From Candidatus Helarchaeota archaeon (GTDB lineage Archaea > Asgardarchaeota > Lokiarchaeia > Helarchaeales > HEL-GB-A): 62,803 nucleotides of DNA. Below are positions 1-8,869 of the stretch, one piece after another. The DNA lies in the NCBI GenBank assembly GCA_013375455.1, contig JABXJT010000024.1:1-62803 (forward strand), written 5' to 3'. Every line of letters starts with the position of its first letter. Position 1 is the stretch's first letter. The notes under the pieces were generated by a model that saw only the letters and a program-made list of their open reading frames with translations, had not been told where the DNA came from and searched no databases. Made by a program: the position numbers and the translations under genes.

Positions 1-179
1 TCGCAACTGTGGGCGTGGGTTTCGTTCGTTGCCTGACTTAACAGGACACCTCACGGCACGAACTGACGACGGCCATGCACCTCCTCTCGACTTGTCTAGT
101 AAGGTCGTCAGCCTGACCTTCATTCTGTCGTCGCCCCTGGTAAGCTTCACGGCGTTGAGTCCAATTAAACCGCAGGCTT

Positions 180-279
<100 letters not shown>

Positions 280-368
280 GGGCTTAGCGGCTTCCCTACG
301 GCACTGACCCAGCTCGTGGCTGGACCAACACCTAGCCCGCATCGTTTACAGCACAGGACTACCCGGGT

Positions 369-397
369 ATTTAGCGTGTTGTGAGATACAAGCATGT
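369..397 (-). other. 16S rRNA intron 2 (29 nt, BHB) in the 790 loop
   Basis: Interrupts the universally conserved 790 loop after the equivalent of E. coli 793. The exons are GGATTAGAT and ACCCGGGTAGTCC. BHB core: central helix TTAG/CTAA, both 3-nt bulges ATA, cut as AT|A. Removal restores the invariant 790-loop sequence exactly. The inner intron helix is weak, but a local GATACA/TGTATC hairpin is also possible. A ribosome with 29 extra nucleotides here would not be expected to work, so removal is likely. Confidence 0.8.
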
Positions 398-676
398 ATC
401 TAATCCGGTTCGCTCCCCTGGCTTTCGTCCCTCACCGTCGAGCGCGTTCCAGTAGAGCGCCTTCGCCACTGGTGGTCCCCCTAGGATTAACGGATTTCAC
501 CCCTACCCTAGGAGTACCCTCTACCTCTCCCGCCTCCAAGGTCTGTAGTATCTCCAGCGGGCCGACAGTTGAGCTGCCGGATTTAACCGAAGACTTGCAG
601 ACCCGGCTACGGACGCTTTAGGCCCAGTAAAAGTCCGGATCACTTGAGGAGCTGGTTTTACCGCGGCGGCTGGCAC

Positions 677-728
677 TTAGGCCTGAATGAGGTTTTTTAA
701 TCGTTCAGATTTAGTTCCTCAATCCAGT
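677..728 (-). other. 16S rRNA intron 1 (52 nt, canonical BHB)
   Basis: Inserted after the equivalent of E. coli position 514, in helix 18. The exons read ..GGGCAAGGCTG and GTGCCAGC.., which together give a normal helix 18 (GCTGG pairs with CCAGC on the 3' side). The RNA folds as a bulge-helix-bulge: central helix AGGC/GCCT, 3-nt bulges TGA and AAG, and an inner intron stem of about 10 bp (CTGGATTGAGG with CCTCATTCAG). Cutting after the second nucleotide of each bulge gives the expected mature sequence. It encodes no homing endonuclease. Confidence 0.85.
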
Positions 729-810
729 CAGCCTTGCCCTCCCCTTATTCCTACAGCTTCTTACACTGTAGAAAAGCCCGAAGGCACTCGGGATGGCCCC
801 GTCACACTTG

Positions 811-852
<42 letters not shown>

Positions 853-1565
853 TTGGGACAGTATCTCAGTTCCCATCTCCGGGCTCCCGCTCTCACGGCC
901 CGTACGGATCAAAGGCTTGGTGGGCCGTTACCCCACCAACAACCATAATCCGCCGCAGTCTCATCCTATGGCGAGCCTGATTTCATGGCCTCACAGGTCC
1001 TTTGGGTCACGCAACATTCCAGTCCGCGTGGCCTATGGGGAATTAGCCTCAGTTTCCCGAGGGTATGCCCCTCCATAGGGTAGATTAACTACGTGTTACT
1101 GAGCGATTTGCCAATGGTACAGGCATGAAGTACCATTTAGACTTGCATGGCTTAGTCCCATCCCGATAGCAATCCGGTCTGGCAGGATCAACCAGTCATG
1201 TATGGAATCGGTGCAAGGAATTGGAATTGGCAAGTGGTTTTCATCTTGATGGATGGAAGACAACCTTTCATGGCAGGAAGGATTCCCGAATCCAGGTCGA
1301 CGCCGAAATTCCATAAGAGAACCACTGGCGTAAAGGAAAATATAAAAGGGGTCAATCTGTATGGCGGTCACGTCATTAAGCGTATGCACGGCATTCATCA
1401 CGAAAAACCCAATCTACACTCAACTGGAACGCATTGAAAGTGCGTGAAAAACGGTGTAACATCATCATCCTATGCAAACGTGCCGGAATAATGGCTGGTC
1501 ATCGAGCTACTGAAAAGTTACTGTACCAACAGTCAAATGCAGGTTGCATTTTTCACTTTGCCCTA

Positions 1566-1594
1566 CACTCCGGAGTAGTGCAAACTTCGGAGTG
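1566..1594 (-). other. Hairpin in the 16S leader region
   Basis: CACTCCGGAGT and ACTTCGGAGTG form an 11-bp stem (one G-U pair) with a 7-nt loop. It lies between the candidate rRNA promoter and the 16S gene, so it would be part of the precursor leader. It is compatible with a processing or folding element; function unknown. Confidence 0.4.
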
Positions 1595-1648
1595 GCATCA
1601 TATTATAAGAGTTATGCCTTTCGGCAATCTAAGAATTAGTAAGGTTTG

Positions 1649-1659
1649 CATATAAACAT
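1649..1659 (-). promoter_or_regulatory. Candidate TATA box for the rRNA transcript
   Basis: On the minus strand the sequence reads TGTTTATATGC, a fair match to the archaeal TATA box, about 450 nt upstream of the 16S 5' end. This would leave a long leader, usual for archaeal pre-16S. No other good TATA-like element with a clear purine-rich BRE was seen closer, but the assignment is only by eye. Confidence 0.3.
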
Positions 1660-1902
1660 GTTGGTATGGAGCAAATAAAAATAGGAAATAGGATGCCTCG
1701 AAAATTACACATGCCTGTGTGGAATTTAAATAGGATCATGGGATGGTTCATTCATTCAATGGATTTTTAAAGGGGAATGTGGAAAATAGGGCGACAATAA
1801 AAGACCCCTCTAAATAAATGCAAGGAACTACTTTTTAGGTAAAATCTGAAGAATTCTAATAAATAATGCTTGTGAACAACGGAGGAACTATATAATTTAG
1901 TG

Positions 1903-1975
1903 GGTACCATCCCCTCATAAAAAGGAAATGTAGGGAGGAGGGGGTTGGGGTTAAAAACAGTGCGGGGATGGTACC
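1903..1975. repeat. Perfect 12-bp inverted repeat with a G-rich loop, upstream of 16S
   Basis: GGTACCATCCCC at 1903-1914 is repeated in inverse as GGGGATGGTACC at 1964-1975. The 49-nt spacer holds G-runs (GGGAGGAGGGGGTTGGGG, 1933-1950). The rest of 1197-2151 shows no gene: it holds the rRNA leader and promoter and the start region of tldD. The repeat could be a protein-binding or terminator-like structure. Confidence 0.5.
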
Positions 1976-2151
1976 TCTCACTTTTCGGATGCTTCCACGT
2001 CCTCGGGTACATTTCACTAGAATCGTTTATTAAAGGTTTTTCAATTAACTATGTTTTAAATACTATTTAAAAACCTTACTTAAATTCGAGTAACTAATCT
2101 TTTGTAATGCGAAAAAGTCAGAATTAGTAGAGAAATTAAGAATATTTTGGA

Positions 2152-3555
2152 GTGAGTGACGTGAAAGACCCATCCTACGACGAAATCATTGAAAAATGCA
2201 AGAAGGCAATCGATAAAATTAATCGAAATGAAATGTATGTTGATATTTTATATGATGCTTCTTCCATGACGAGGGTTTATAAGACTAGGACAGAAGAGAG
2301 TTTTGTCATGCGCCCACGACTCGAGGGATTAGCGGTTCGGGGATACAAGGGCGGAAAATGGCGTGAATTCGGTCTTCAGAACCTAGATGAGCTTGATCCA
2401 GCCGTTGAAAAATTGAGGAAATTAAATTCTCCCTTAGCAAATCCCGTTCATCTTCGCGAATTTGAAAGTTGGAGCCTGGATAAAGAAATTAAAGGCGAAA
2501 TTCCTCCCGAAGAGGTGACAATTGATGAAAAAGCTAATAAAGTTCGGGAAATCTTTGATGAGATTCAGAAAGCGGATGAACGGGTCATTAATCCCATCGT
2601 GGTTTATCTTGATTCTACCACGGAACGAATTTTTGTGAATAATGAAGGGTGCTCGCTGCGCCAAAAAATCCCACGCGTGCGGATGTTCATCCAACCCATT
2701 GTCAAAGAAGGAACTCGAATGGAATTTGATTATTTCTCCAAGAGTGGTGAGGTTGGCTATGAGCTCATAAAAACAATAACCCGGGAAGAAGTCCAAGAGG
2801 CGGTCCAAAATTCGTTAGAATTATTAAATTCGGAAAAGGCGCCTTCAGGAACCCTTCCAGTAATCGTGGACTCTGATATGGCAGGGTTAATCGCTCATGA
2901 AAGCTTTGGACATGGACTCGAGGCTGATCAAATTCTTCGGGATCGCTCTTACCTCAAAAAATATTTAGGCAAACAAGTTGCCTCCGAAATTTGCAACCTT
3001 TGTGATTCACCTGTTATAGAGGGCACTCTTGGCTCCTTCTTTTTTGATGATGAAGGAATCCGGGCGAAAAGAACGGTTCTAGTTCAAAATGGCATTTTTA
3101 AAAACCTCATACATGACCGATACACGGCCTCTGCAATGGATCTATCTCCAGGAGGTAATGGACGACGTGAATCCTATGCACATAAACTTCACGTGCGAAT
3201 GACCAACACGTACTTTGAAGCAGGGGATTTGAAATTGGAGGAGCTGTTGGAAGGGGTAAAATATGGAGTAATGGCAATTCGTGGATATTTTGGAATGGAA
3301 GATCCCTTAGCAGGAGGAATGCAAGTAACCTCTAAAAAAGGATACCTCATAGAAAATGGAGAAAAAACCAAAATTCTGAGCGCGATCACGTTGAGTGGGT
3401 ATGTTTTGGATGTCCTAAAATCAATTGATGCAGTTGGTAAGGGCGCTGTACAACTTCGTGGTGGGACTTGTGGTAAAGGACATGAAGATTATGTGCCAGT
3501 AAGTACGGGGGGACCTTATTTACGAGCCCAAAAAGTGGTGGTGAGCCCGGGATGA
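2152..3555 (+). CDS. tldD: TldD family metallopeptidase subunit
   Basis: 467 aa, the usual TldD length. It carries the zinc-protease motif HESFGHGLE at about residues 249-257, matching the HExxGH-type signature of active TldD subunits. TldD pairs with TldE/PmbA to form a heterodimeric protease acting on peptides (known for bacterial microcin maturation; archaeal substrates unclear). The start is GTG, preceded by a weak purine stretch. It overlaps the next gene by 4 nt, so the two are translationally coupled. Cytoplasmic. Confidence 0.93.
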   Translation: MSDVKDPSYDEIIEKCKKAIDKINRNEMYVDILYDASSMTRVYKTRTEESFVMRPRLEGLAVRGYKGGKWREFGLQNLDELDPAVEKLRKLNSPLANPVHLREFESWSLDKEIKGEIPPEEVTIDEKANKVREIFDEIQKADERVINPIVVYLDSTTERIFVNNEGCSLRQKIPRVRMFIQPIVKEGTRMEFDYFSKSGEVGYELIKTITREEVQEAVQNSLELLNSEKAPSGTLPVIVDSDMAGLIAHESFGHGLEADQILRDRSYLKKYLGKQVASEICNLCDSPVIEGTLGSFFFDDEGIRAKRTVLVQNGIFKNLIHDRYTASAMDLSPGGNGRRESYAHKLHVRMTNTYFEAGDLKLEELLEGVKYGVMAIRGYFGMEDPLAGGMQVTSKKGYLIENGEKTKILSAITLSGYVLDVLKSIDAVGKGAVQLRGGTCGKGHEDYVPVSTGGPYLRAQKVVVSPG

Positions 3556-4889
3556 AAGACATAGATTCTATAATGGAACTTCTCGTCGATCGCCTGAAGG
3601 CGATGGAAATTCCTATGTGGGATGTATATAGTAAAACAATTGACGTACATGAAAATCAGTTTCGGAATTATGATCTCGAAATTACCCGTTATGCAGTGAA
3701 TACTTATTACATCATCCGAACCTTTTATGACAAAGAAGACCAATTCGGGGTAGGGGTTGTAAAAGCAAACTCTCCCGATCCAAATCACATTGATTCCTAT
3801 ATTAAAACTTCACAAAAACTCGCGAAACTTAACGTGACCTCAAAATTCAACTTACCACAGCCAGGTCAGTCATATCCAAATATAAAGACGGCTGAGGATA
3901 AAGTAATTGCAGATCCTGAGGGAGTTCTTCAGGAAAAAACTGAAATATTGCAAAATGTGGTCCAAGATTTAAAACAAGTGCAGCCAACGTTTGGCAAGCT
4001 ACGGATCTATATTTCATCCAAGGCCCTGAGAAATAGTGAGGATCTCTCATTAACAGGTTCAAGAACTTCATTATATCTCGAATATCCTCTGAAGGCGGAA
4101 GCGGCCGGGAAATTAGCGGAATTCTGGGGGCGATGCGACGTTAAGAATTCAAATCAATTAGATCTACAAAATCGTTTATCCCATTGGGCTGGGATTGCCA
4201 CTGCCTCCTTACATACAAAGGTCCCCCCAGCAACAAAATCAATTACGGTCATATTTCCACCTAATGTCCTAAGGGATGCCTTCTTCAATACTTTAGGGTC
4301 CCATTCTACTGGACGCTTACTATCTGAAGGAATTTCAAAATTTAAGAAAGGTGAAAAAGTTGCGATTGATGAATTCACACTCATAGACAACGGATTGATG
4401 GCTGGTGGAATCGCTGTTGCAAATTGGGATGGTGAAGGAAATCCGCAAAGAGTCAATCAAATCATTAAAGATGGAATTTTCGAAAACTTCCTATTTGACC
4501 AAAAGTATGCTGCGCTTAAAAAGACTAAATCGACGGGAAATGGCCTCCGAACTGCCGATGGCACAATTAGCAATTCTTTTACCAATTTGGAAATCAATGC
4601 TGGATCTGAATCACTAGATGAATTGATAGAATCGGTAAAATACGGAGTTATGATAGAAGAGTTTTCGTGGTTAAACCCTTCCGCTGTAACAGGAGATTTC
4701 GGCTCAGAGATCAGAAATGGCTATCTCATCGAGAATGGAAAGAAAAAATATTCGATTAAAGGCGGCAATCTGAGTGGAAATGCTTTTGAAATGATTAAAG
4801 CAATAGAAGGCGCTTCAAAGCAACGTGTAATCGAGGAAAATTATAAATTTCCGTACTTAAAATTGTCTGGATTAATTCTCTCATCCTAA
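3552..4889 (+). CDS. tldE: TldE/PmbA family protein, partner of TldD
   Basis: 445 aa with the PmbA/TldE fold pattern: an N-terminal conserved region and a C-terminal segment GVMIEEFSWLNPSAVTGDFG. It lacks the HExxGH zinc site, as expected for the non-catalytic subunit. The ATG overlaps the tldD stop (ATGA), giving the classic archaeal tldD-tldE operon. The roughly 90 nt after the stop is AT-rich and holds no gene. Confidence 0.9.
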   Translation: MKDIDSIMELLVDRLKAMEIPMWDVYSKTIDVHENQFRNYDLEITRYAVNTYYIIRTFYDKEDQFGVGVVKANSPDPNHIDSYIKTSQKLAKLNVTSKFNLPQPGQSYPNIKTAEDKVIADPEGVLQEKTEILQNVVQDLKQVQPTFGKLRIYISSKALRNSEDLSLTGSRTSLYLEYPLKAEAAGKLAEFWGRCDVKNSNQLDLQNRLSHWAGIATASLHTKVPPATKSITVIFPPNVLRDAFFNTLGSHSTGRLLSEGISKFKKGEKVAIDEFTLIDNGLMAGGIAVANWDGEGNPQRVNQIIKDGIFENFLFDQKYAALKKTKSTGNGLRTADGTISNSFTNLEINAGSESLDELIESVKYGVMIEEFSWLNPSAVTGDFGSEIRNGYLIENGKKKYSIKGGNLSGNAFEMIKAIEGASKQRVIEENYKFPYLKLSGLILSS

Positions 4890-4978
4890 AAATTATACAT
4901 TTTTATAAGAGAAATCTAGATGTATGAGAATAAATTCACCAAATTAAGGTAGCGAACAAGGGAGAACGTGTCAAATCA

Positions 4979-6901
4979 ATGACAGTAAAGACGAAAATAG
5001 TAAAGCCCCTATTTTCTATATTTTGTTTCATCTCTACAGCAATCATTCTTTTAACTCTTGGTATTGCAATATCAATTTTCGTGCATTATTTTGAAGCCTA
5101 TGAATTACCATTAAGCCTGAGTCTCATAGGTGCGAGCACAGCAATTCTACTCACATTTATACTGGATAAAAGCAATAAATTTCGTAAGTTTTTCAAATGG
5201 GGAAAGTTCAATTACCGTTGGATTTTTATAGATCTGATAGCTTTATCATTGTCTTTTATTATTTTGCTAATATACATGCTATCTATTGATTTTAATGAAT
5301 TTGATCTTTTCATCTCCTCCGACTTGAATTTCTTTATTTATACGGCATGTCTATTGTTTTTTCTTATTCCGGGGTATCTGATTTATTTCGGGGTAAAAAA
5401 TCTTACATTAGCGAAAATTCGAAGAAGAAAGTTCGCTATTTTCGCAATTATATCGATGATTTTTCTCATAGTATCTAGTACTGGCTTCTATTTTTTCTAT
5501 AGATACTTTGTTAATTTCCCACCCGCCACTATTCTGAATGGAAATGGTTACAACGATGGACCATGGTTAACATGGCATAATAATTATCCGAATGAAAGCA
5601 TTTGCATCACTTGGTTAACTGCACGAAGTAATTCTTCAATAGTCTATTACGGCACAAATCCAGGTAATTTAAATCAAACGGCAACTGGCTCTGGGAACTA
5701 TCTCCATAAAGTTTATCTCGATGGCCTAACACCCAATACTACCTATCATTACTATATACCTGAGAATTTTGTCCAGGACCATCCATCGAACATTTTCAAT
5801 TTCACTACTGCCTCAACGAGCCAAGAGGCGTTTAAATTCGCGATTGTTGGCGACATGCAACCTTGGAATGAACTGATGATGAACAAATGTGGAATGGTTG
5901 CGGATGGAATAATACAGGGCAAATTTGACTTCATTTGTCAGCTAGGCGATATTGCCGATGATGGAAACGATCTAGAGGATTGGCACCGCGTATTAAAAAG
6001 TCTTGCAAGAATGGGTGCAAATACTCCCATTCAAGCGGTGATCGGCAATCATGATTTTGAAATGATCGTGGGAAGTTCAAATTGGGGCGAATTATTTACA
6101 TATCCCTATGTAAATCCCAATATCGGACGATATTTTTCATTTGATTACCACAATGCCCATTTCGTGATGATTGATAATTTTGAACATTATTACATGATGA
6201 GTGATCATCAACTTGATTGGATTCGGAACGATATTATCGAAGCAAAGGCCAAGGGACAGGATTGGATCTTCTGTTTCTTTCATTTGACTCTCATGTCGGT
6301 TTCAACCTCCGATATGTTTTGGAACTTGCAACGAAAGTTGGTACCGATCTTTGATGAGCTCGCCGTAGATGCCGTATTTGCCGGGCATGACCATGATTAT
6401 CAACATTATAATTATACTTATGGATGGAATGGATTAGTATTTGATAAAAACCACAATTGGCCCCATAATGCCATACCTTACTTTTGTTCTGGGGGCGGTG
6501 GTGCAAATCTAGAGGTAGATTATGGCATTTTCGATCCAGATGAGATGTTAACAACTAACACGGTGACATGGTGGAATGAAAATATCAATCAAAATCGGGA
6601 CATTACTTATGAGCGAAGACCATGGAACTCCTCAAAATATCTTGCTCATGCAGGTTTTCCTGAGAATTACACTCACTGGGCAGCACAAGACATAGGAAAA
6701 TATTATTATCATCTTCCAGCGGAAGAGGCTTATCATGATGCATGGCAACAGTTAGGATTTGAGTACGCTGAAGAATGTTATCAGTATATCCAAGTTGAAA
6801 TCGATGGGAATAACTGCACGATCAGCGTGAGGTACCCCAATGGCGTGCTCTTGCAAGGTCCTGGAGATGCTTACCCCCAACAGTGGACGTTTCAGAAGTA
6901 G
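4979..6901 (+). CDS. Membrane-anchored purple-acid-phosphatase-like metallophosphoesterase
   Basis: 640 aa. About five hydrophobic segments occupy residues 8-190 (for example near 12-35, 45-60, 80-100, 112-130 and 150-175). An extracellular Fn3-like purple acid phosphatase N-domain follows (about 205-280, Asn-rich). The C-terminal calcineurin-like domain has the metal-ligand motifs GDMQ, GDIADD, GNHD and GHDHD. The catalytic part probably faces outside, anchored by the N-terminal helices. Metal-dependent phosphomonoesterase activity is inferred from family. No operon partner. Confidence 0.85.
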   Translation: MTVKTKIVKPLFSIFCFISTAIILLTLGIAISIFVHYFEAYELPLSLSLIGASTAILLTFILDKSNKFRKFFKWGKFNYRWIFIDLIALSLSFIILLIYMLSIDFNEFDLFISSDLNFFIYTACLLFFLIPGYLIYFGVKNLTLAKIRRRKFAIFAIISMIFLIVSSTGFYFFYRYFVNFPPATILNGNGYNDGPWLTWHNNYPNESICITWLTARSNSSIVYYGTNPGNLNQTATGSGNYLHKVYLDGLTPNTTYHYYIPENFVQDHPSNIFNFTTASTSQEAFKFAIVGDMQPWNELMMNKCGMVADGIIQGKFDFICQLGDIADDGNDLEDWHRVLKSLARMGANTPIQAVIGNHDFEMIVGSSNWGELFTYPYVNPNIGRYFSFDYHNAHFVMIDNFEHYYMMSDHQLDWIRNDIIEAKAKGQDWIFCFFHLTLMSVSTSDMFWNLQRKLVPIFDELAVDAVFAGHDHDYQHYNYTYGWNGLVFDKNHNWPHNAIPYFCSGGGGANLEVDYGIFDPDEMLTTNTVTWWNENINQNRDITYERRPWNSSKYLAHAGFPENYTHWAAQDIGKYYYHLPAEEAYHDAWQQLGFEYAEECYQYIQVEIDGNNCTISVRYPNGVLLQGPGDAYPQQWTFQK

Positions 6902-6952
6902 AATGGCTATGAGAGCTTAACTTTTGAAATTTTCTTATTAAGAAATTAAAAA

Positions 6953-7066
6953 TGCAGAGGGTGGGATTCGAACCCACGAAAGCTTGCGCATAAATATCTA
7001 ATGATAAAAGTTCTACGCTACAGGGTCCTAAGCCCTGCTCCTTTGACCATGCTCGGAAACCTCTGC
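6953..7066 (-). tRNA. tRNA-Leu(UAG) with an intron in the variable arm
   Basis: Acceptor GCAGAGG/CCTCTGC; anticodon loop CTTAGGA (anticodon UAG); T arm GTGGG-TTCGAAT-CCCAC. The gene is 114 nt, about 27 more than a normal class II tRNA, and the surplus is in the variable arm. Removing 6986-7012 leaves a proper arm (AGC stem GCT). A possible BHB uses central helix GCGT/ATGC with bulges AGA and GCA; the flanking helices are weak, so the exact ends are less sure than in the other tRNAs. CCA is not encoded. Confidence 0.9.
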
Positions 7067-7096
7067 GCATCATAACGGCTTTTTTTATGTAAAAGA

Positions 7097-7170
7097 GGGC
7101 CGAGACCGGGATTCGAACCCGGGCCAGGAGATCCACAGTCTCCTAGGACTACCGCTACCCCATCTCGGCC
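7097..7170 (-). tRNA. tRNA-His(GUG)
   Basis: Acceptor GGCCGAG/CTCGGCC, anticodon loop CTGTGGA (GUG), T loop TTCGAAT. This is the only intron-free tRNA in the window. The discriminator is C73 as usual for archaeal tRNA-His, but the base before position 1 encodes U rather than G, so the essential G-1 would have to be added after transcription. Confidence 0.95.
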
Positions 7171-7192
7171 ATTGTTGTGTTCGATTTGAAAG

Positions 7193-7290
7193 TGGACCGG
7201 GCGGGAATTCCGCTCTTTTTTAAAAAGAGATTCGGACCCGCGGCCTCCTCGATGCCAACGAGGTGATCTTCCAGGCTGATCTACCGGCCC
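7193..7290 (-). tRNA. tRNA-Ala(GGC) with a T-loop intron
   Basis: Acceptor GGGCCGG/CCGGTCC; anticodon loop TTGGCAT (GGC). The T loop is split by a 24-nt intron at 7207-7230. BHB: outer helix GCGGG/CCCGC, central helix TCCG/CGGA, bulges AAT and ATT, inner stem CTCTTTT/AAAAGAG. The predicted cuts leave a 7-nt T loop, TCCGAAT. Position 55 is C instead of the near-universal U. Confidence 0.93.
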
Positions 7291-7317
7291 ATAGATTTAA
7301 TTTTTGATTGAATTCGC

Positions 7318-7503
7318 TCAAACCAGGCGAACTCTATTAACTTTTTTATTTTGCCACTTATATCTTGTAATCTTTTTACTTCTGCCAAACCCACACGCGG
7401 CACAAGTCTTATGGCGAACATGGTAGGACCGGCGACCGCATCGTCTGCACCGAATGTGGGTCTTTTTATGGTGTTTTCCAAAAGAAGGAGTTCCCTTTCC
7501 CAT
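7318..7503 (-). CDS. rpl37e: Large ribosomal subunit protein eL37
   Basis: 61 aa, the family length. It starts [19 protein letters not shown] and contains the zinc-ribbon pairs CRRC and CAAC that fold the protein on 23S rRNA. It lies 56 nt downstream of the LSm gene on the same strand, the common archaeal LSm-rpl37e operon. Confidence 0.97.
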   Translation of the reverse strand: MGKGTPSFGKHHKKTHIRCRRCGRRSYHVRHKTCAACGFGRSKKITRYKWQNKKVNRVRLV

Positions 7504-7559
7504 TTTTTCACCGTCTCATTCTTTCTTCGAGTTAAGTGGAACAGAAATTGAAATTCTCA

Positions 7560-7823
7560 TTATTTCGAACGCGGAATATGGATTCGTGGTGGACTAATAA
7601 TGATTACGTTATCACCCCGAACAATAATAGTTCCAACTTTTAGAACTTCTTGACCTTCGTCACTGATTTTAACTTCCTCTGCATCTTCTAGGACTAGATT
7701 CATGTGTTGATCAAATCCTCTAAGCTTTCCTCGTAATTCTCTTCCGCCTTTTAATTTAATTAAGACTCGCATATCTAACGATTTTGAAAGTAATTCTAAT
7801 GGTTTATTCATTAAGGTCGCCAT
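7560..7823 (-). CDS. lsm: Sm-like archaeal protein (LSm)
   Basis: 87 aa with Sm1 (RVLIKLKGGRELRGKLRGFD, then HMNLVLEDAEE) and Sm2 (GTIIVRGDNVIIISPP) motifs. It forms a ring that binds U-rich RNA. The ATG at 7823 is taken because the Sm fold begins about 15 residues later. First gene of the LSm-eL37 operon; 7824-8322 upstream is an AT-rich leader/promoter stretch without an ORF. Confidence 0.95.
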   Translation of the reverse strand: MATLMNKPLELLSKSLDMRVLIKLKGGRELRGKLRGFDQHMNLVLEDAEEVKISDEGQEVLKVGTIIVRGDNVIIISPPRIHIPRSK

Positions 7824-8182
7824 GTTTTTTCACCATTCTCGTATCAATTTCTAATTTTTTTTCTTGTTCATCTTTATTTACTGATCGTTAAGAAAAAAAG
7901 AATGTATTTAAAATTATTTACTAATATTTTTTTCAATCAAACATTGAAAAGTAGCTAAAGAACGACCCCTATTATAAGCAATCTAAGAGGGTTTGAAATA
8001 ACAATACCTTAAATAACAAAATTTTTCTTTAAGATAAAATTAAAAAAAATCGAAGACCTTTACATCATACCTATCTAATTAACCCAGCTCAAATAGAATA
8101 CTTTCAGCCATCTCTTCAATTTATAAGTTTTAATGCAATATTTTTTAACAAAGTAATCCCGAAAGTTTAGAAAAGCGGACGG

Positions 8183-8245
8183 GATCGAGGCTGCGGGCTA
8201 CAGCCAGATTTTATTTAAAATAAAATTAAAGAATTAGCCTTGATC
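8183..8245. other. Candidate structured RNA or terminator between PUA gene and LSm
   Basis: GATCGAGGCT (8183-8192) pairs with AGCCTTGATC (8236-8245). Inside are a GGCTG/CAGCC hairpin and an AT hairpin (ATTTTATTTAAAATAAAAT). This GC-richer patch stands out in a 500-nt AT-rich gap (7824-8322) that holds no gene. It could be a 3' end structure of the PUA mRNA or a small RNA; no named family was recognised. Confidence 0.35.
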
Positions 8246-8322
8246 GTGAGTGATGAAAATTCTTAAAATTTTCGTTCAAGAATTTTGAAAATCTTTGATG
8301 GAGTGATTACAGGCAGTTAATT

Positions 8323-8862
8323 TCATTTTGAAAGCTTTGAGAATTCGGTCCAATATCGATCCCCAACATAATGCACGTTTTTTATTCCTTTACCTTTTTT
8401 TTTACTAGATAATTTATCTTCATCCATTAATGCAAGCCCAATTGCTAAAGGTTTATCATGTTTTTCATCAACAATAACTACGTAATCATTCTTTTTAATA
8501 CCCTTGTCAGTGGCAACTATGCCCGGGATCATCACGTCGGCCCCACGTGCGATGTAAGGCACACCGCCCATATCTACCACAATTTTTGGAAGCTGGATTA
8601 AATTCTTTAAAAGGATTCTGAGAAAGGGAATCAGCTGTTCCTCTCGTTTGAAAAAAACTAACTCGTCATTGATGAAATAAAGCGTAGTTCCATCTTCCAT
8701 GTTTCCCGTTTCTACTTTATCATGTTTTCCAAATAAATTATTGGATTTCGGAAAGAATTGTTGAAGTTCGGCGTATAACTTTTTTGTCTCTCCTGACTTT
8801 AGAAAATGGCGATTCTTTATTCTCAAGATGTAATTTCCCCGAATTATTGAGTCGAACATCAA
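8323..8862 (-). CDS. PUA-domain RNA-binding protein, MCT-1-like
   Basis: 179 aa. Residues 1-95 are a pre-PUA domain; residues about 95-170 are a PUA domain (VVDMGGVPYIARGADVMIPG ... KPLAIGLALM). The layout matches the archaeal relatives of eukaryotic MCT-1, which bind RNA or the ribosome. Seven nt separate it from the upstream fttA gene, so they are co-transcribed. Confidence 0.85.
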   Translation of the reverse strand: MMFDSIIRGNYILRIKNRHFLKSGETKKLYAELQQFFPKSNNLFGKHDKVETGNMEDGTTLYFINDELVFFKREEQLIPFLRILLKNLIQLPKIVVDMGGVPYIARGADVMIPGIVATDKGIKKNDYVVIVDEKHDKPLAIGLALMDEDKLSSKKKGKGIKNVHYVGDRYWTEFSKLSK

Positions 8863-8869
8863 TGGAATT

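Noticed and set aside
4154..4456. Minus-strand ORFs opposite tldD/tldE, metallophosphoesterase and other long genes
   Set aside because: Shadow frames of well-supported genes, without their own start signals or family motifs.
8249..8330. C/D-box guide RNA (AGTGATGA near 8249)
   Set aside because: A C-box-like sequence is present, but no convincing D box (CTGA) at proper spacing.
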